Positions 51,115 through 60,321 are shown, counted from the stretch's first letter. The stretch is DNA of 64,000 nt from Ignavibacteria bacterium (GCA_030693705.1 JAUYAB010000047.1:1-64000); one strand, 5' to 3'. Program-made: numbers and translations. Notes: generated by a model not told the origin, from the letters alone.

Positions 51115-51384
51115 ATGTCAACTTTACCTTCTCCGGCAACAAAAGAATTTGCTGCTTCAACCATTGAAAAACAGGTTTACAACTTAGTAGAATCTTTACA
51201 AGAATTTTTGCCGATAATGAATGACAGGAACCGCCTTGGCTATGCTTTATATAAGTTTATGACCGGGGAAGGAGACGAACCTCTTATTACGGTTAAAAGC
51301 GCGAAACTTAAAATCGCTGGAATTTCGGACGTCGAACTGGCAAAAAAAATTGAAGCAGGATTAAAAGACGTTCAAAAAAAGTGA
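51115..51384 (+). CDS. Conserved-type small protein of unknown function (89 residues)
   Basis: A soluble, mostly helical protein with no recognised motif: VYNLVESLQEFLPIMNDRNRLGYALYKFM is a strong amphipathic helix. The region after ~55 (PLITVKSAKLKIAGISDVELAKKIEAGLKDV) may be a short beta strand and helix. It diverges from the GT9 gene across 39 bp that must hold both promoters. A weak GGAA precedes the ATG. Codon use looks normal. Confidence 0.7.
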   Translation: MSTLPSPATKEFAASTIEKQVYNLVESLQEFLPIMNDRNRLGYALYKFMTGEGDEPLITVKSAKLKIAGISDVELAKKIEAGLKDVQKK

Positions 51385-51398
51385 TCCGGCAGTAAATA

Positions 51399-52478
51399 TT
51401 ATTTCAATAGCAATAATTTTTTTGTCTCACTAAAAGCACCAGCCGTCATCGTGCAATAATAAATTCCGCTTGGCAAGGGTTGATTGATGCTTGAAGTATC
51501 AAAGGTAACTGAATAATTCCCGGCGGATTTTTCTTCGTTTACTAATGTAGTTACTTCTTTCCCTAATACGTTGAAAATCTTTAACGTTACAAAACTGTTG
51601 GTCTGAACTTGATACCCGATTTCTGTTTCGGGATTGAATGGATTTGGAAAATTGTTTTGCAGTTTAAATTGCCCGGGCAAATTCTTTCCTTCATCTTCCG
51701 TAGCTGCCGGGACTTCTTGATAGACGCGGATATAATCAACGTACATTTTTTGCGGAAAAATTGTTGTCGCATCGGGATTGCCGGGCCAGTTACCGCCAAC
51801 CGCCAGATTCAAAATGATAAAATTATTTTTATGGAATGCCGCTAAACCTGCGGGAGTAATATCTATTGTAACGAAATTGCTTCCATCTACAAACCATTGA
51901 ATACTTTTCGAATTCCAAACGATAGAAAAGACATGATAATCATCGGCAAAGATTCCGGTTCCCAGCGTATAATTACTACCGTAGGAAGCGTGTCCGTTAC
52001 TTTCCCAGTGAGCAGTACCATAAACTTTTTTGTCATTAGCTCCGCCGCCGATCAATTCCATAATATCAATTTCACCACAAGTTGGCCATCCCGCCGTTGA
52101 AATATTTTCACCAAGCATCCAGAATGCAGGCCAAATTCCCTTTCCGTAAGGGAGTTTAATTCTTGCTTCTATTTTACCGTAAGTAAAAAACTTTTTCCCT
52201 TTTGTTATCATTCTTGCGGAGGTGTAACTTTTTCCACCGTAACTCTCTTTCTTCGCTTCAATTACCAGGCTGCCGCCAAGGATATAAGAATTCACATTGC
52301 GGTTTGTGTAATATTCCAGTTCGTTATTTCCCCAACCGTTGTTATTACCGATTTCATACGTCCAGTTTGCTGCGTCTATTGTTGGATTGGAAAATTCATC
52401 GAACCAGATGAGCTGGTAATTTTGCGCTTGAATTGTTGCTGTAAATAAAATTAAAAGTGTAATAAATGTTTTTTTCAT
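51399..52478 (-). CDS. Secreted GH16 beta-glucanase (laminarinase-like) with sorting domain
   Basis: 359 residues from ATG 52478; earlier in-frame ATGs add residues before the signal peptide (MKKTFITLLILFTATIQAQ). The catalytic GH16 motif GEIDIMEL carries Glu136, Asp138 and Glu141; the extra Met between Asp and Glu is the beta-bulge form of laminarinases and agarases. YGKGIWPAFWMLGEN and NLAVGGNWPG are also typical. The final ~80 residues have FPNPFNPETEI, a type IX-style sorting tail. It cuts beta-1,3(1,4)-glucan outside the cell, complementing the GH5-GH3 block. Confidence 0.94.
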   Translation of the reverse strand: MKKTFITLLILFTATIQAQNYQLIWFDEFSNPTIDAANWTYEIGNNNGWGNNELEYYTNRNVNSYILGGSLVIEAKKESYGGKSYTSARMITKGKKFFTYGKIEARIKLPYGKGIWPAFWMLGENISTAGWPTCGEIDIMELIGGGANDKKVYGTAHWESNGHASYGSNYTLGTGIFADDYHVFSIVWNSKSIQWFVDGSNFVTIDITPAGLAAFHKNNFIILNLAVGGNWPGNPDATTIFPQKMYVDYIRVYQEVPAATEDEGKNLPGQFKLQNNFPNPFNPETEIGYQVQTNSFVTLKIFNVLGKEVTTLVNEEKSAGNYSVTFDTSSINQPLPSGIYYCTMTAGAFSETKKLLLLK

Positions 52479-52710
52479 AAAATCCATCTTTTTTATATGT
52501 TTCTCTTCCGCTAAAGAGTAGTAAGCTATGTGTGTAAGCATTTTTTTTACAAAAATAACAAAAAAAAGTCAAAGGTGAGGATAAATCGATAGTCGGAATA
52601 GTTCGGTTGCAAAACCTTCTCGGTGATTCTTAATTAGATGAACCCCGCTTACAAGGTTCATATTGACATAAAGTGAGTCAGACTTTAAATTTATCAGATT
52701 GAAAGAAAAC

Positions 52711-53424
52711 TCAGTTCGTGTAAAATTTTGGAAATTTAATTCGTACACTTTCAGCTATTATCTGTGCGACTTCATCAAGAGAAAAGAGACCTGTGTTGAT
52801 GACCGTGTGGTACAACAATGGGTCTTCGGCATCTTTATTAAAATGCTCTTTAATGAATGCGTTCCGTTTTGCATCTTCTTTTTTAACAAATTCAACCGCT
52901 TCGTTTTTTGAGTTTCCGTAAAACTCCTGCACATTTTTAATCCTTAAATCCAAAGGCGCTATTAGGCGAACATGATAAGCGTTATTTAAGGATGCCGCTA
53001 TGATGTTTGCTCCTCTTCCAATAATGATGCAATTCCCAATATGTGCAAGATGAAGAATCGTTTCAGTCGCTTTGTGGTAAAGTTTGAGCAAGGGTGGATG
53101 CACGCCAAGCATCTCATTCATGGTTTGTGTTAGCAGTGACTTTTTTTCTTCACCTAAAAACTTAGCAATTTGCTTTGGAAGATGATGATCTTCAAGAACT
53201 TTTTCAATTAAGTTTTTGTCGAAGACCGCCCATTCTTCGTTTTTGTTTATACTCAGTGGTGATAAAAGGTTGATAAGCTTTTCTGCGATAAGTCCCGAAC
53301 CGGCGCCGGCTTCTCGTGATATAGTTATACACGGTCCCACCGTTCCTTTTCTTCCGGTTTCGCCGTCATGCACGTGGGATTCGACATAATGCTTTGCTTT
53401 TGTGAAAGCGCTATTCTCAGACAT
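52711..53424 (-). CDS. Cytidylate kinase-like family protein
   Basis: 237 residues of the cytidylate-kinase-like family (PF13189 type). The P-loop is degenerate, ISREAGAGSGLIAEKL near residue 35; IIIGRGANII and HVRLIAPLDLRIKNV with the later KKEDAKRNAFIKEHFN LID-like segment are family marks. True Cmk has a different N-terminus, so the substrate is unclear. The ~230 bp upstream of it, to the GH16 start on one side and the tRNA on the other, holds only promoter-like AT-rich DNA. Confidence 0.85.
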   Translation of the reverse strand: MSENSAFTKAKHYVESHVHDGETGRKGTVGPCITISREAGAGSGLIAEKLINLLSPLSINKNEEWAVFDKNLIEKVLEDHHLPKQIAKFLGEEKKSLLTQTMNEMLGVHPPLLKLYHKATETILHLAHIGNCIIIGRGANIIAASLNNAYHVRLIAPLDLRIKNVQEFYGNSKNEAVEFVKKEDAKRNAFIKEHFNKDAEDPLLYHTVINTGLFSLDEVAQIIAESVRIKFPKFYTN

Positions 53425-53667
53425 ACGACCTCAGCGTTAAATGATTGAAAATCGTTGATTAAAATTAGAGAATAAATTATCAAAAAGGAAGTCAAACTTT
53501 CAGTCGAAATATTCGGCATAAGTTTGCGGTAGATTTAAATCAAAGTGATTGTTTTATTGAGGTAAGAAGATCTTTTGCATAATTTGAATCGATTATCAAA
53601 TTCTGATGAGAAACAAAAATGCGAAAATCGCTTAATATCGCAACTTTCGCATCTTATTTTTTATGTG

Positions 53668-53754
53668 CGGAGAGACAGGGATTCGAACCCCGGAAGGACT
53701 TACATCCTTAACGGTTTTCAAGACCGCCGCATTCAACCACTCTGCCATCTCTCC
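53668..53754 (-). tRNA. tRNA-Ser (anticodon TGA)
   Basis: An 87-nt cloverleaf on the minus strand. The acceptor stem GGAGAGA pairs with TCTCTCC, followed by discriminator G. The anticodon arm is GGCGGTCTTGAAAACCG with TGA in the loop; a class II variable arm and the T-arm GGGGTTCGAATCCC follow. CCA is not encoded (CAC follows). Two truncated, modified 5' copies lie directly upstream of its 5' end. Confidence 0.97.
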
Positions 53755-53771
53755 ATATTTATAATTTCTTT

Positions 53772-53841
53772 TTTTCAAGACCGCCGCATTCTCAGCCAAA
53801 GGCTGATGAGCCTCAGGCTCAAACCACTCTGCCATCTCTCC
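53772..53841 (-). pseudogene. tRNA-Ser 5'-half copy A with a 30-base D-loop insert
   Basis: It repeats the acceptor 5' strand, D-arm and anticodon 5' strand of the adjacent tRNA-Ser and breaks off after the anticodon loop (TTGAAAA). Between D-loop and anticodon arm it holds exactly 30 extra bases: two 15-base hairpins with 6-bp stems and 3-base loops (TCAGCC-AAA-GGCTGA and TGAGCC-TCA-GGCTCA). It lacks a 3' half and cannot form a tRNA. Confidence 0.85.
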
Positions 53842-53856
53842 ATATTTGTAATTTCT

Positions 53857-53926
53857 TTTTCAAGACCGCCGCATTCTCAGCCAAAGGCTGATGTGCCTCC
53901 GGCTCAAACCACTCTGCCATCTCTCC
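53857..53926 (-). pseudogene. tRNA-Ser 5'-half copy B with a 30-base D-loop insert
   Basis: Same structure as copy A, 85 bp further upstream. The first hairpin is identical; the second has one stem mismatch and a different loop (TGTGCC-TCC-GGCTCA). The AT-rich spacers between copies (53755-53771 and 53842-53856) are also near-identical, so the whole ~85-bp unit was duplicated. Confidence 0.85.
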
Positions 53927-54022
53927 GAAGATTATAAATTTCTTCGCATCAAAAATACTTAAAATTTCCTTTTGTAACAATTCTTTGCGGGAGGTAAAGA
54001 ACTAATTTTTCAGATAAGAAAT

Positions 54023-54610
54023 TTATTTTCCGCCGTACAGTTCTTCTTCTGTTAATTCGCACAGAATGTGGGCGACAGTGATGTGTCCTTCTTGTATCCG
54101 CTGGGTGTTAGTTGATGGGATCACAACCGGAATATCCACCAATGATTTTAGTTTCCCTCCGTTTCCTCCAAGAAATCCGATTACTTTTATTCCCTTAGAG
54201 TGAGCCGTATCCACAGCTTTTATAACGTTCGGTGAATTTCCGCTTGTAGAGATCGCCAAAAGAATATCTCCTTCGTTCCCTAATCCTTCTACATTGCGGG
54301 CGAAAACATTTTCATACCCTATGTCGTTTCCTCCGGCGGTTAAATTTGAAGTATCGGTTGTTAATGCTATTGCCGGGAGTGCCGGTCTTTGTATGTGATG
54401 GCTAAGCCGGATCATTAATTCCGTTGCGATGTGCTGGCAATCGGCAGCGCTTCCGCCGTTTCCGCAGAGCAAAAGTTTTTTCCCGTTTTTATAAGCGCTG
54501 ACTAATAAATCAACCGCTGTTACAATATCGCCGGAACAACTTTCTAATATTTTTAATTTTGTTTCAGAACTTTCAGTTAGTGAATCTGAAATAAATTTTT
54601 GTTTATCCAA
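54023..54610 (-). CDS. gmhA: Sedoheptulose-7-phosphate isomerase
   Basis: 195 residues, one SIS domain. Landmarks are LLCGNGGSAADCQHIATELM, LPAIALTTDTSNLTAGGNDIGYENVFARNVEGLG and AISTSGNSPNVIKAV; IQEGHITVAHILCELTEE closes it with the metal-binding His. It makes D-glycero-D-manno-heptose 7-phosphate, the first step to ADP-heptose for the LPS core. It is 24 bp downstream of the GGGPS gene on the same strand. Confidence 0.95.
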   Translation of the reverse strand: MDKQKFISDSLTESSETKLKILESCSGDIVTAVDLLVSAYKNGKKLLLCGNGGSAADCQHIATELMIRLSHHIQRPALPAIALTTDTSNLTAGGNDIGYENVFARNVEGLGNEGDILLAISTSGNSPNVIKAVDTAHSKGIKVIGFLGGNGGKLKSLVDIPVVIPSTNTQRIQEGHITVAHILCELTEEELYGGK

Positions 54611-54634
54611 TTTTAATTCTCTGTTTAATAGATT

Positions 54635-55381
54635 TTAATTTTTCTTATGTACTGCATCCGCAAACTCTTTGAGCAAATCCCAATTTTTTTCATCTTCAAA
54701 ATAGTTGCCCGTTACAACAATTTTAGCGCCGCTCTCAATTTTCTCACTCGCTTCTTCCGGTGTGCGGATTCCACCACCTACGATAACCGGAATATCAACA
54801 GCTTTTGAAACCGCGGAAACCATTTCCTTTGGAACCGAATATTGTGCACCGGAACCACCTTCAAGATAAATGAATTTCATCCCCAGATACTGCCCGGCTA
54901 AGGCGGTAGCAACCGCTATTTCCGGTTTATTACGTGGTATTGGTGAACTTCCACTGATGTATTCAGCGGTGGTTTTTACACCGGATTCGATCAACATGTA
55001 CCCTGTGGAAATAGCTTCAAGCTCCATCCGTTTAATAATCGGTGCGGCAATAATATGTTTGCCGATAATATGTTCGGCATTTCTTCCGCTGATGAGCGAA
55101 ATATATAAAACGGCATCAGCGCGATCGTACAATTGATGCACTGCACCGGGGAAAATGATCGTCGGAAGATCACTGCCTTTTTTAATCGTATCAATCGCGG
55201 CTTCAAGATTGCCGCCCATCAATAAACTGCCGCCGATTAGAAATCCGTCAACTCCGGCTTTTGTACATGCCGAAACGAACGAGGTTAATTTTTCGCCGGA
55301 AATTTTATCGGGATCGACAAGAATAAGATAAGCCGCTCTTTTTTTCTCGATAACATTTAACAAATATGAATACGTCTTCAT
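54635..55381 (-). CDS. Geranylgeranylglyceryl/heptaprenylglyceryl phosphate synthase family
   Basis: 248 residues from ATG 55381; an upstream in-frame ATG adds 18 residues without support. The (beta/alpha)8 fold shows LILVDPDKISG, GFLIGGSLLMGG, TIIFPGAVHQL, KFIYLEGGSGAQYSVP and VPVIVGGGIRTPEEA. The family joins glycerol 1-phosphate to a polyprenyl diphosphate by an ether bond, as in archaeal lipids; bacterial group members are known in Bacteroidetes. The chain length used here cannot be read. It shares a transcript with gmhA. Confidence 0.92.
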   Translation of the reverse strand: MKTYSYLLNVIEKKRAAYLILVDPDKISGEKLTSFVSACTKAGVDGFLIGGSLLMGGNLEAAIDTIKKGSDLPTIIFPGAVHQLYDRADAVLYISLISGRNAEHIIGKHIIAAPIIKRMELEAISTGYMLIESGVKTTAEYISGSSPIPRNKPEIAVATALAGQYLGMKFIYLEGGSGAQYSVPKEMVSAVSKAVDIPVIVGGGIRTPEEASEKIESGAKIVVTGNYFEDEKNWDLLKEFADAVHKKN

Positions 55382-55501
55382 AAACCCAAATATATTTTTT
55401 GCAATATATTTAATTCCAAAAAGATAGTAAAGCAATCGAATGGTTTATTCTTAAATTTTTCCGATTTTTGTGATATAAATTTTCAATCTTTTGGAGTAAA
55501 T

Positions 55502-56749
55502 ATGGCAGTTATTCGTCCCTTTAAAGCATTACGCCCGATTTCCGAAGTGGTTACCAGAGTAGCCAGTGTTCCCTACGATGTAGTAAACACAGAGGAAGCC
55601 CGCACATTAGCACAAAATAATCCCCTCAGTCTTTTAAACTGTACCCGCTCGGAAATTCATTTCCCCGATACATTTGATCACTACGCTAAAGAAGTGTATC
55701 AAAAAGCTAAAGAAGTTTTAGAAGAAATTAAAAGAAACGCCCCGCTGATGATAGATGATGAGCCCAATTTTTACTTATACAGATTGGTAATGAACGGTAA
55801 AGCGCAAACCGGAATTGCCGCAACATTTTCTGTTGATGATTACGATAATGATGTTATTAAAAAGCATGAGAAAACACGGAAAGAAAAAGAAGACGATAGA
55901 ACAAACCACATCGTTACAACCGAAGCGCAAACCGGTCCGGTTTTTTTAACTTATAAAAGTGTAGCTGCGATCGATCAGGCGGTTGAAAAAGTTACTAAAG
56001 ATGAAAAACCGTTGTACAACTTTACTGCTGCAGACGGCATTCAGCATGCGGTTTGGATTTTGCCTGCTGAGTTCAACCAATTATTTGTTGATGAAATGGC
56101 TAAGGTAAATAATTTTTATATTGCTGATGGACATCACCGTGCAGCAAGCGCAAGCCGTGCAAGAAAAGTAAAAATGGAAAAGAACGCCGAACATACCGGC
56201 GACGAAGAATATAATTTTTTTATTGCCGTACTTTTTCCGGCAGAGCAGTTACACATTCTTCCTTATTACCGCGTTGTTATTGACCTGAACGGAAATACTA
56301 AAGAAGAATTTCTCAACGCTGTTGCAGAAAAATTTTCAATTGAAAAAACGAGCATAAAAGAACCTCAAGAGTCGAAATCTTTTTGCATGTTTCTAAACGG
56401 AGAATGGTATTTGCTTAAAGCGCTTGATGCCGTATCAGCAAGTAATAGTCTTTCTTCTTCGGTCGGTGATCATTTGGATGTAAGCATTCTGCAAAACTTT
56501 TTACTTAATCCAATTTTGGGAATCGATGACCCTCGAACAAATAAGAGAATCGATTTTGTCGGTGGAATTCGCGGCACCGGAGAATTGGAAAAACTCGTTA
56601 ACAGCGGAAAATTTGCCGTTGCGTTTTCTCTTTTCCCTGTAACTGTAAATGATCTAATGAATATTTCAGATGCGAATGAAGTGATGCCGCCTAAATCAAC
56701 ATGGTTTGAACCAAAATTGCGGGACGGGCTGTTGATCCATACGATCTGA
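55502..56749 (+). CDS. DUF1015 family protein (SerC-associated)
   Basis: 415 residues; DUF1015 covers almost the whole protein. Marks are IRPFKALRP, VASVPYDVVNTEEAR, HEKTRKEKEDDRTNHI and IADGHHRAASA. The family is often beside serA/serC. Its role is not established; a link to phosphoserine or related metabolism is inferred from neighbours (serC lies 2.4 kb downstream, past the histidine kinase). GGAG precedes the ATG by 7 bases. Confidence 0.88.
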   Translation: MAVIRPFKALRPISEVVTRVASVPYDVVNTEEARTLAQNNPLSLLNCTRSEIHFPDTFDHYAKEVYQKAKEVLEEIKRNAPLMIDDEPNFYLYRLVMNGKAQTGIAATFSVDDYDNDVIKKHEKTRKEKEDDRTNHIVTTEAQTGPVFLTYKSVAAIDQAVEKVTKDEKPLYNFTAADGIQHAVWILPAEFNQLFVDEMAKVNNFYIADGHHRAASASRARKVKMEKNAEHTGDEEYNFFIAVLFPAEQLHILPYYRVVIDLNGNTKEEFLNAVAEKFSIEKTSIKEPQESKSFCMFLNGEWYLLKALDAVSASNSLSSSVGDHLDVSILQNFLLNPILGIDDPRTNKRIDFVGGIRGTGELEKLVNSGKFAVAFSLFPVTVNDLMNISDANEVMPPKSTWFEPKLRDGLLIHTI

Positions 56750-56816
56750 TACAATTGCAATTTCTCTATTGCAATTCATTTTACTAAATTGCAAATAAAT
56801 ATCAGGCATAGATTCT

Positions 56817-59084
56817 ATGCCGGAACAAAAAAAAGTGAATAACCAAGATTCGTTTAACAAGGACGTGAAGACTTACGGATATCATCTTTTCTCTCTTCTA
56901 AAAAAATGGAAAATTTTTCCTTTAGCTCTTCTATCTCTTTTCCAAATTTCTTCAACTTCATTTTCACAGCAATCCTTTGATTCTCTTCAGAAAAAACTTA
57001 CTTCCGTATCTGGAATAGAAAAAGTTGATCTCCTAAATAAACTTGCGGATGCAACAAACCGAACATCAGTTATAAAATCTTCCATTTACGCCGAAGAAGC
57101 GCTTCAACTCTCGCTCAAGATTCATTACCGGTATGGGGAGGCGGTCGCCAAACGAAATATCGGTTTTAATCTTTACCGAAAGAATGAATTAGATAAGGTT
57201 GAACCGCAATATAAAAATGCCTTAGAAATTTTTCTTCAGCTAAAAGATAGTTTTCAGATTTGCGAAACGTTTAATCAAATAGGACTTCTCTACTGGAAAA
57301 GAGAACAATATGTTCCTGCTTATCAAAATTATAGGGCTTCGCTCAAGATCGCCAAGGCGAAGTATTTCCAACGGCAGGAATCTCAAGCATTAAATTATAT
57401 CGGATTAATTTATTGGAAGTGGAGCGAATTCTCTTCTGCGCTTGATTATTTCACCCAGGCTCTTGTAATAAAAGAATTGCTGCACGATGATTTTGAAACA
57501 TGTATTACGTTAAATAATATAGCCAATATTTATAATGAACTTAACCGCCCGGATGAAGCCATCGTCTATGCAAGTCGCTGCTTACCGCTTGCAGATAAAT
57601 TTGCCAACAAATACGTTTTAGGCAGAGCGTATAACAATCTTGGTGTTAGTTACTTTAAAAAAGGCAACTATGATAAAGCTATCGAATACCAAAATCATTC
57701 GTTATTAATTAAAAGTGAAAGCATGGACATTTCCGGACAAGCTTTTTCTTTAAGCGATTTGGGTGAAGTATATCTTGCAAAAAGAAATACTAAAAAAGCT
57801 TCGGAATATTTTCTTAAGGCGCTTAAACTTTGGCAGACTCTGAAGGATAGTTATGGAATTTCAAAAACCACTTTTAATCTCGGTAGACTTAGCGTTGAAG
57901 AAGGATCGCTGGAAAAAGCTGAATCTTATTTTACTTTAAGTTTAAACGAAGCTAAAGCGCACAATAACAAAAAGAATATCACTGCCGCCTATTTTGCGCT
58001 TTCATCTCTATATGAAACGAGGGATGACTGCAAAAAAGCTTTGGAGTTTCACAAGCTCTATTCAGTTTATTCCGATTCCATGTTAAACACACTTACGAGC
58101 GACAAAATTGCCGAACTGCGCGTTTTTAATGAAATTGATGAAAAAGAAAAAGAGGTTGAACTTCTTACAAAAGAAAAGAAAATCCAATCACTCGAAATTG
58201 AGAAGCATGAAATAACCAACAGGATTTTCATTCTCGTTATCATTGGCGGGCTTAGCATTCTTTTCTTCCTCTTTTACCGGTTCGTAAAAATCCGTAAACT
58301 GAAAATGTTGCTCGAAGAAAAGAACCATGCGATTTCTCAAAAAAGTAAAGAACTTGAGGAGGCAAATGCTGCAAAGGATAAATTCTTTTCAATTATTGCG
58401 CATGATTTGAAAAGTCCGTTTACCGGCTTGTTTGGCTACTCGGAAATTCTTTCAACGGAATTTGATTCAATGGATTATGAGGAAAAGGTTAAAACAGTTG
58501 GGTATTTGAAAACTCTTATTGAGCGCGTCTATACTCTCATAGAAAATTTACTTGATTGGTCGCGGATCCAAACAAGCAGGATTGAAATAGCCCCGGTAGA
58601 TATCAACCTTTCACATGAAGTGCCCGAAATTCTTGCGTTGCTCAAAGCAAATGCCGAGAAAAAACAGATCACCGTTAGCAACGAAATTTTGCAACAGATG
58701 GTTGTATATGTAGATAATTATTGCTTTAGATCTATCATGCAAAATTTAATTTCGAACGCCATTAAGTTTACCAAACCGCTTGGGATGATAATCATTTCGG
58801 CTAAAAAGAAAAATGGTTTTGTTGAAATCTGCATTAATGATAACGGCATTGGAATTGAACGCGAACTATTAAATAGAATTTTTAAGATAGAAACAAGACA
58901 CACCACAACAGGAACTGCCGACGAAGCAGGAACAGGTTTAGGGTTGTTGCTCTGCAAGGAATTGACGGAAATAAACGGCGGTACAATTTCAATCCAAAGT
59001 ACAGTTGGAATTGGAACCACCATTTGTGTCTCCCTTCCAAAAGCAAAAACAGATCTTTCAAACGAGCAGCAGAAAGTTGATTGA
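56817..59084 (+). CDS. TPR-type sensor histidine kinase
   Basis: 755 residues. A hydrophobic signal/anchor segment lies at ~30-45, then seven or more TPR motifs (~85-430), a coiled coil, and one membrane helix (~470-490, IFILVIIGGLSILFFLFY). The kinase core has the phospho-acceptor His529 in FSIIAHDLKSPF and ATPase boxes NLISNAIKFTKP, ICINDNGIGI and GTGLGLLLCKEL. The layout (periplasmic TPRs, single helix, cytoplasmic kinase) is common in Bacteroidetes and Ignavibacteria. No response regulator lies nearby; the signal is unknown. Confidence 0.93.
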   Translation: MPEQKKVNNQDSFNKDVKTYGYHLFSLLKKWKIFPLALLSLFQISSTSFSQQSFDSLQKKLTSVSGIEKVDLLNKLADATNRTSVIKSSIYAEEALQLSLKIHYRYGEAVAKRNIGFNLYRKNELDKVEPQYKNALEIFLQLKDSFQICETFNQIGLLYWKREQYVPAYQNYRASLKIAKAKYFQRQESQALNYIGLIYWKWSEFSSALDYFTQALVIKELLHDDFETCITLNNIANIYNELNRPDEAIVYASRCLPLADKFANKYVLGRAYNNLGVSYFKKGNYDKAIEYQNHSLLIKSESMDISGQAFSLSDLGEVYLAKRNTKKASEYFLKALKLWQTLKDSYGISKTTFNLGRLSVEEGSLEKAESYFTLSLNEAKAHNNKKNITAAYFALSSLYETRDDCKKALEFHKLYSVYSDSMLNTLTSDKIAELRVFNEIDEKEKEVELLTKEKKIQSLEIEKHEITNRIFILVIIGGLSILFFLFYRFVKIRKLKMLLEEKNHAISQKSKELEEANAAKDKFFSIIAHDLKSPFTGLFGYSEILSTEFDSMDYEEKVKTVGYLKTLIERVYTLIENLLDWSRIQTSRIEIAPVDINLSHEVPEILALLKANAEKKQITVSNEILQQMVVYVDNYCFRSIMQNLISNAIKFTKPLGMIIISAKKKNGFVEICINDNGIGIERELLNRIFKIETRHTTTGTADEAGTGLGLLLCKELTEINGGTISIQSTVGIGTTICVSLPKAKTDLSNEQQKVD

Positions 59085-59151
59085 GAGTGTTAATAATTTC
59101 TCGTAAATTTGATTGAGTAATTTCTCAACTTATAAAGAAAAGGAACAAACA

Positions 59152-60240
59152 ATGGAAAATCGTGTATATAATTTAAATGCCGGACCGGCAATTTTACCTG
59201 AAGAAGTTTTAAAAGAAGCTCAAGAAAATTTGTTCTCTCTGCCGGGTGTCGGCATGTCTATTTTAGAGATCAGCCACCGCTCAAAAACTTTTGATGCAAT
59301 TTTAGCTGACGCGAAAAACGGAGTAAAACAATTATTAGATATCAGCGACGATTATCAAATTTTATTTTTGCAAGGCGGCGCAAGTCTACAATTTTCAATG
59401 ATCCCGCTGAACTTAATGCCGCCTAAAAACAAAGCCGATTATGTCATCACCGGAGTCTGGTCGAAGAAAGCATTAAAAGAAGCAAAGCGCGTTGGAACCA
59501 TAAATATTGCCGCTTCAACCGAAGCGGAAAATTTTAAACGAATTCCAAAACAAGATGAATTGAAACTTGATACCGATGCCGCGTATGTTCATTACACTTC
59601 AAACAATACCATTTACGGAACCGAATGGCACAACGAACCTGAAGTTGGAAATGTTCCGTTGGTATGTGATGCTTCATCAGATATTTTCCATAAAAAAATT
59701 AACGTGAATAAGTACGGAATGATCTACGCCGGAGCGCAAAAAAACATCGGACCTTCAGGTGTTGTTCTTGCTATTCTAAGAAAAGATCTGTTGGAAAGAA
59801 GTCAAGATTCTCTCCACACTATGTTGAGCTACAAAACTCACGCTGAAAATGATTCACTCTACAACACTCCAAATGTATTTGGAATTTACATCATCGCCTT
59901 GGTAACAAAATACTTATTAAAGAACGGCGGACTTGATGCGATGTACAAAACTAATCTCACCAAAGCCGGTTTGATCTACAATGCAATTGATAACAGCGGT
60001 GGATTTTACAAAGGTCACGCTGAAAATGACAGCCGCTCATTAATGAATATCACGTGGCGTTTACCAAACGAAGAACTTGAAAAGAAATTTATTGAAGAAG
60101 CTACAAAAGCGCAATTCATCGGATTGAAAGGTCACCGCTCCGTTGGCGGCATCCGCGCCTCTGTTTATAATGCTTTTCCGCTTAAAGGAGCTGAAGCGCT
60201 GGTTCAATTTATGAATGAATTTAAATCTAAAAACGGATAA
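59152..60240 (+). CDS. serC: Phosphoserine aminotransferase
   Basis: 362 residues from ATG 59152, with AAGGA 7 bases upstream; an upstream reading would add 13 residues across that site. Family marks are YNLNAGPAILPEEVLKEAQ, GMSILEISHRSK, FLQGGASLQFSMIPLNL and the PLP-lysine region YAGAQKNIGPSGVV. It makes 3-phosphoserine from 3-phosphohydroxypyruvate in serine biosynthesis and also acts in B6 synthesis in some bacteria. Confidence 0.96.
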   Translation: MENRVYNLNAGPAILPEEVLKEAQENLFSLPGVGMSILEISHRSKTFDAILADAKNGVKQLLDISDDYQILFLQGGASLQFSMIPLNLMPPKNKADYVITGVWSKKALKEAKRVGTINIAASTEAENFKRIPKQDELKLDTDAAYVHYTSNNTIYGTEWHNEPEVGNVPLVCDASSDIFHKKINVNKYGMIYAGAQKNIGPSGVVLAILRKDLLERSQDSLHTMLSYKTHAENDSLYNTPNVFGIYIIALVTKYLLKNGGLDAMYKTNLTKAGLIYNAIDNSGGFYKGHAENDSRSLMNITWRLPNEELEKKFIEEATKAQFIGLKGHRSVGGIRASVYNAFPLKGAEALVQFMNEFKSKNG

Positions 60241-60260
60241 TTTTCTTAACGACTTAGCGT

Positions 60261-60287
60261 CTTTGCGTGAAACTATTTCTCGCAAAG
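60261..60287 (+). terminator. Hairpin after serC
   Basis: CTTTGCG and CGCAAAG form a 7-bp stem; imperfect pairing with GCGTC/GACGC extends it to ~60300, followed by TTTTT. It is part of a family of intergenic hairpins with GTC-TTT-GCG words and also lies ahead of the lipoprotein gene. Confidence 0.55.
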
Positions 60288-60321
60288 GCGCGAAGACGCA
60301 AAGTTTTTAAAAAGGTTTAAG

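Noticed and set aside
53772-53926. Two additional functional tRNA-Ser genes
   Set aside because: Both copies lack the 3' half (variable arm, T-arm, acceptor 3' strand) and carry D-loop inserts.
53575-53937. Plus-strand frame across the tRNA and its half-copies
   Set aside because: It is a translation of the antisense of tRNA-like DNA; its repeats are explained by the tRNA halves.
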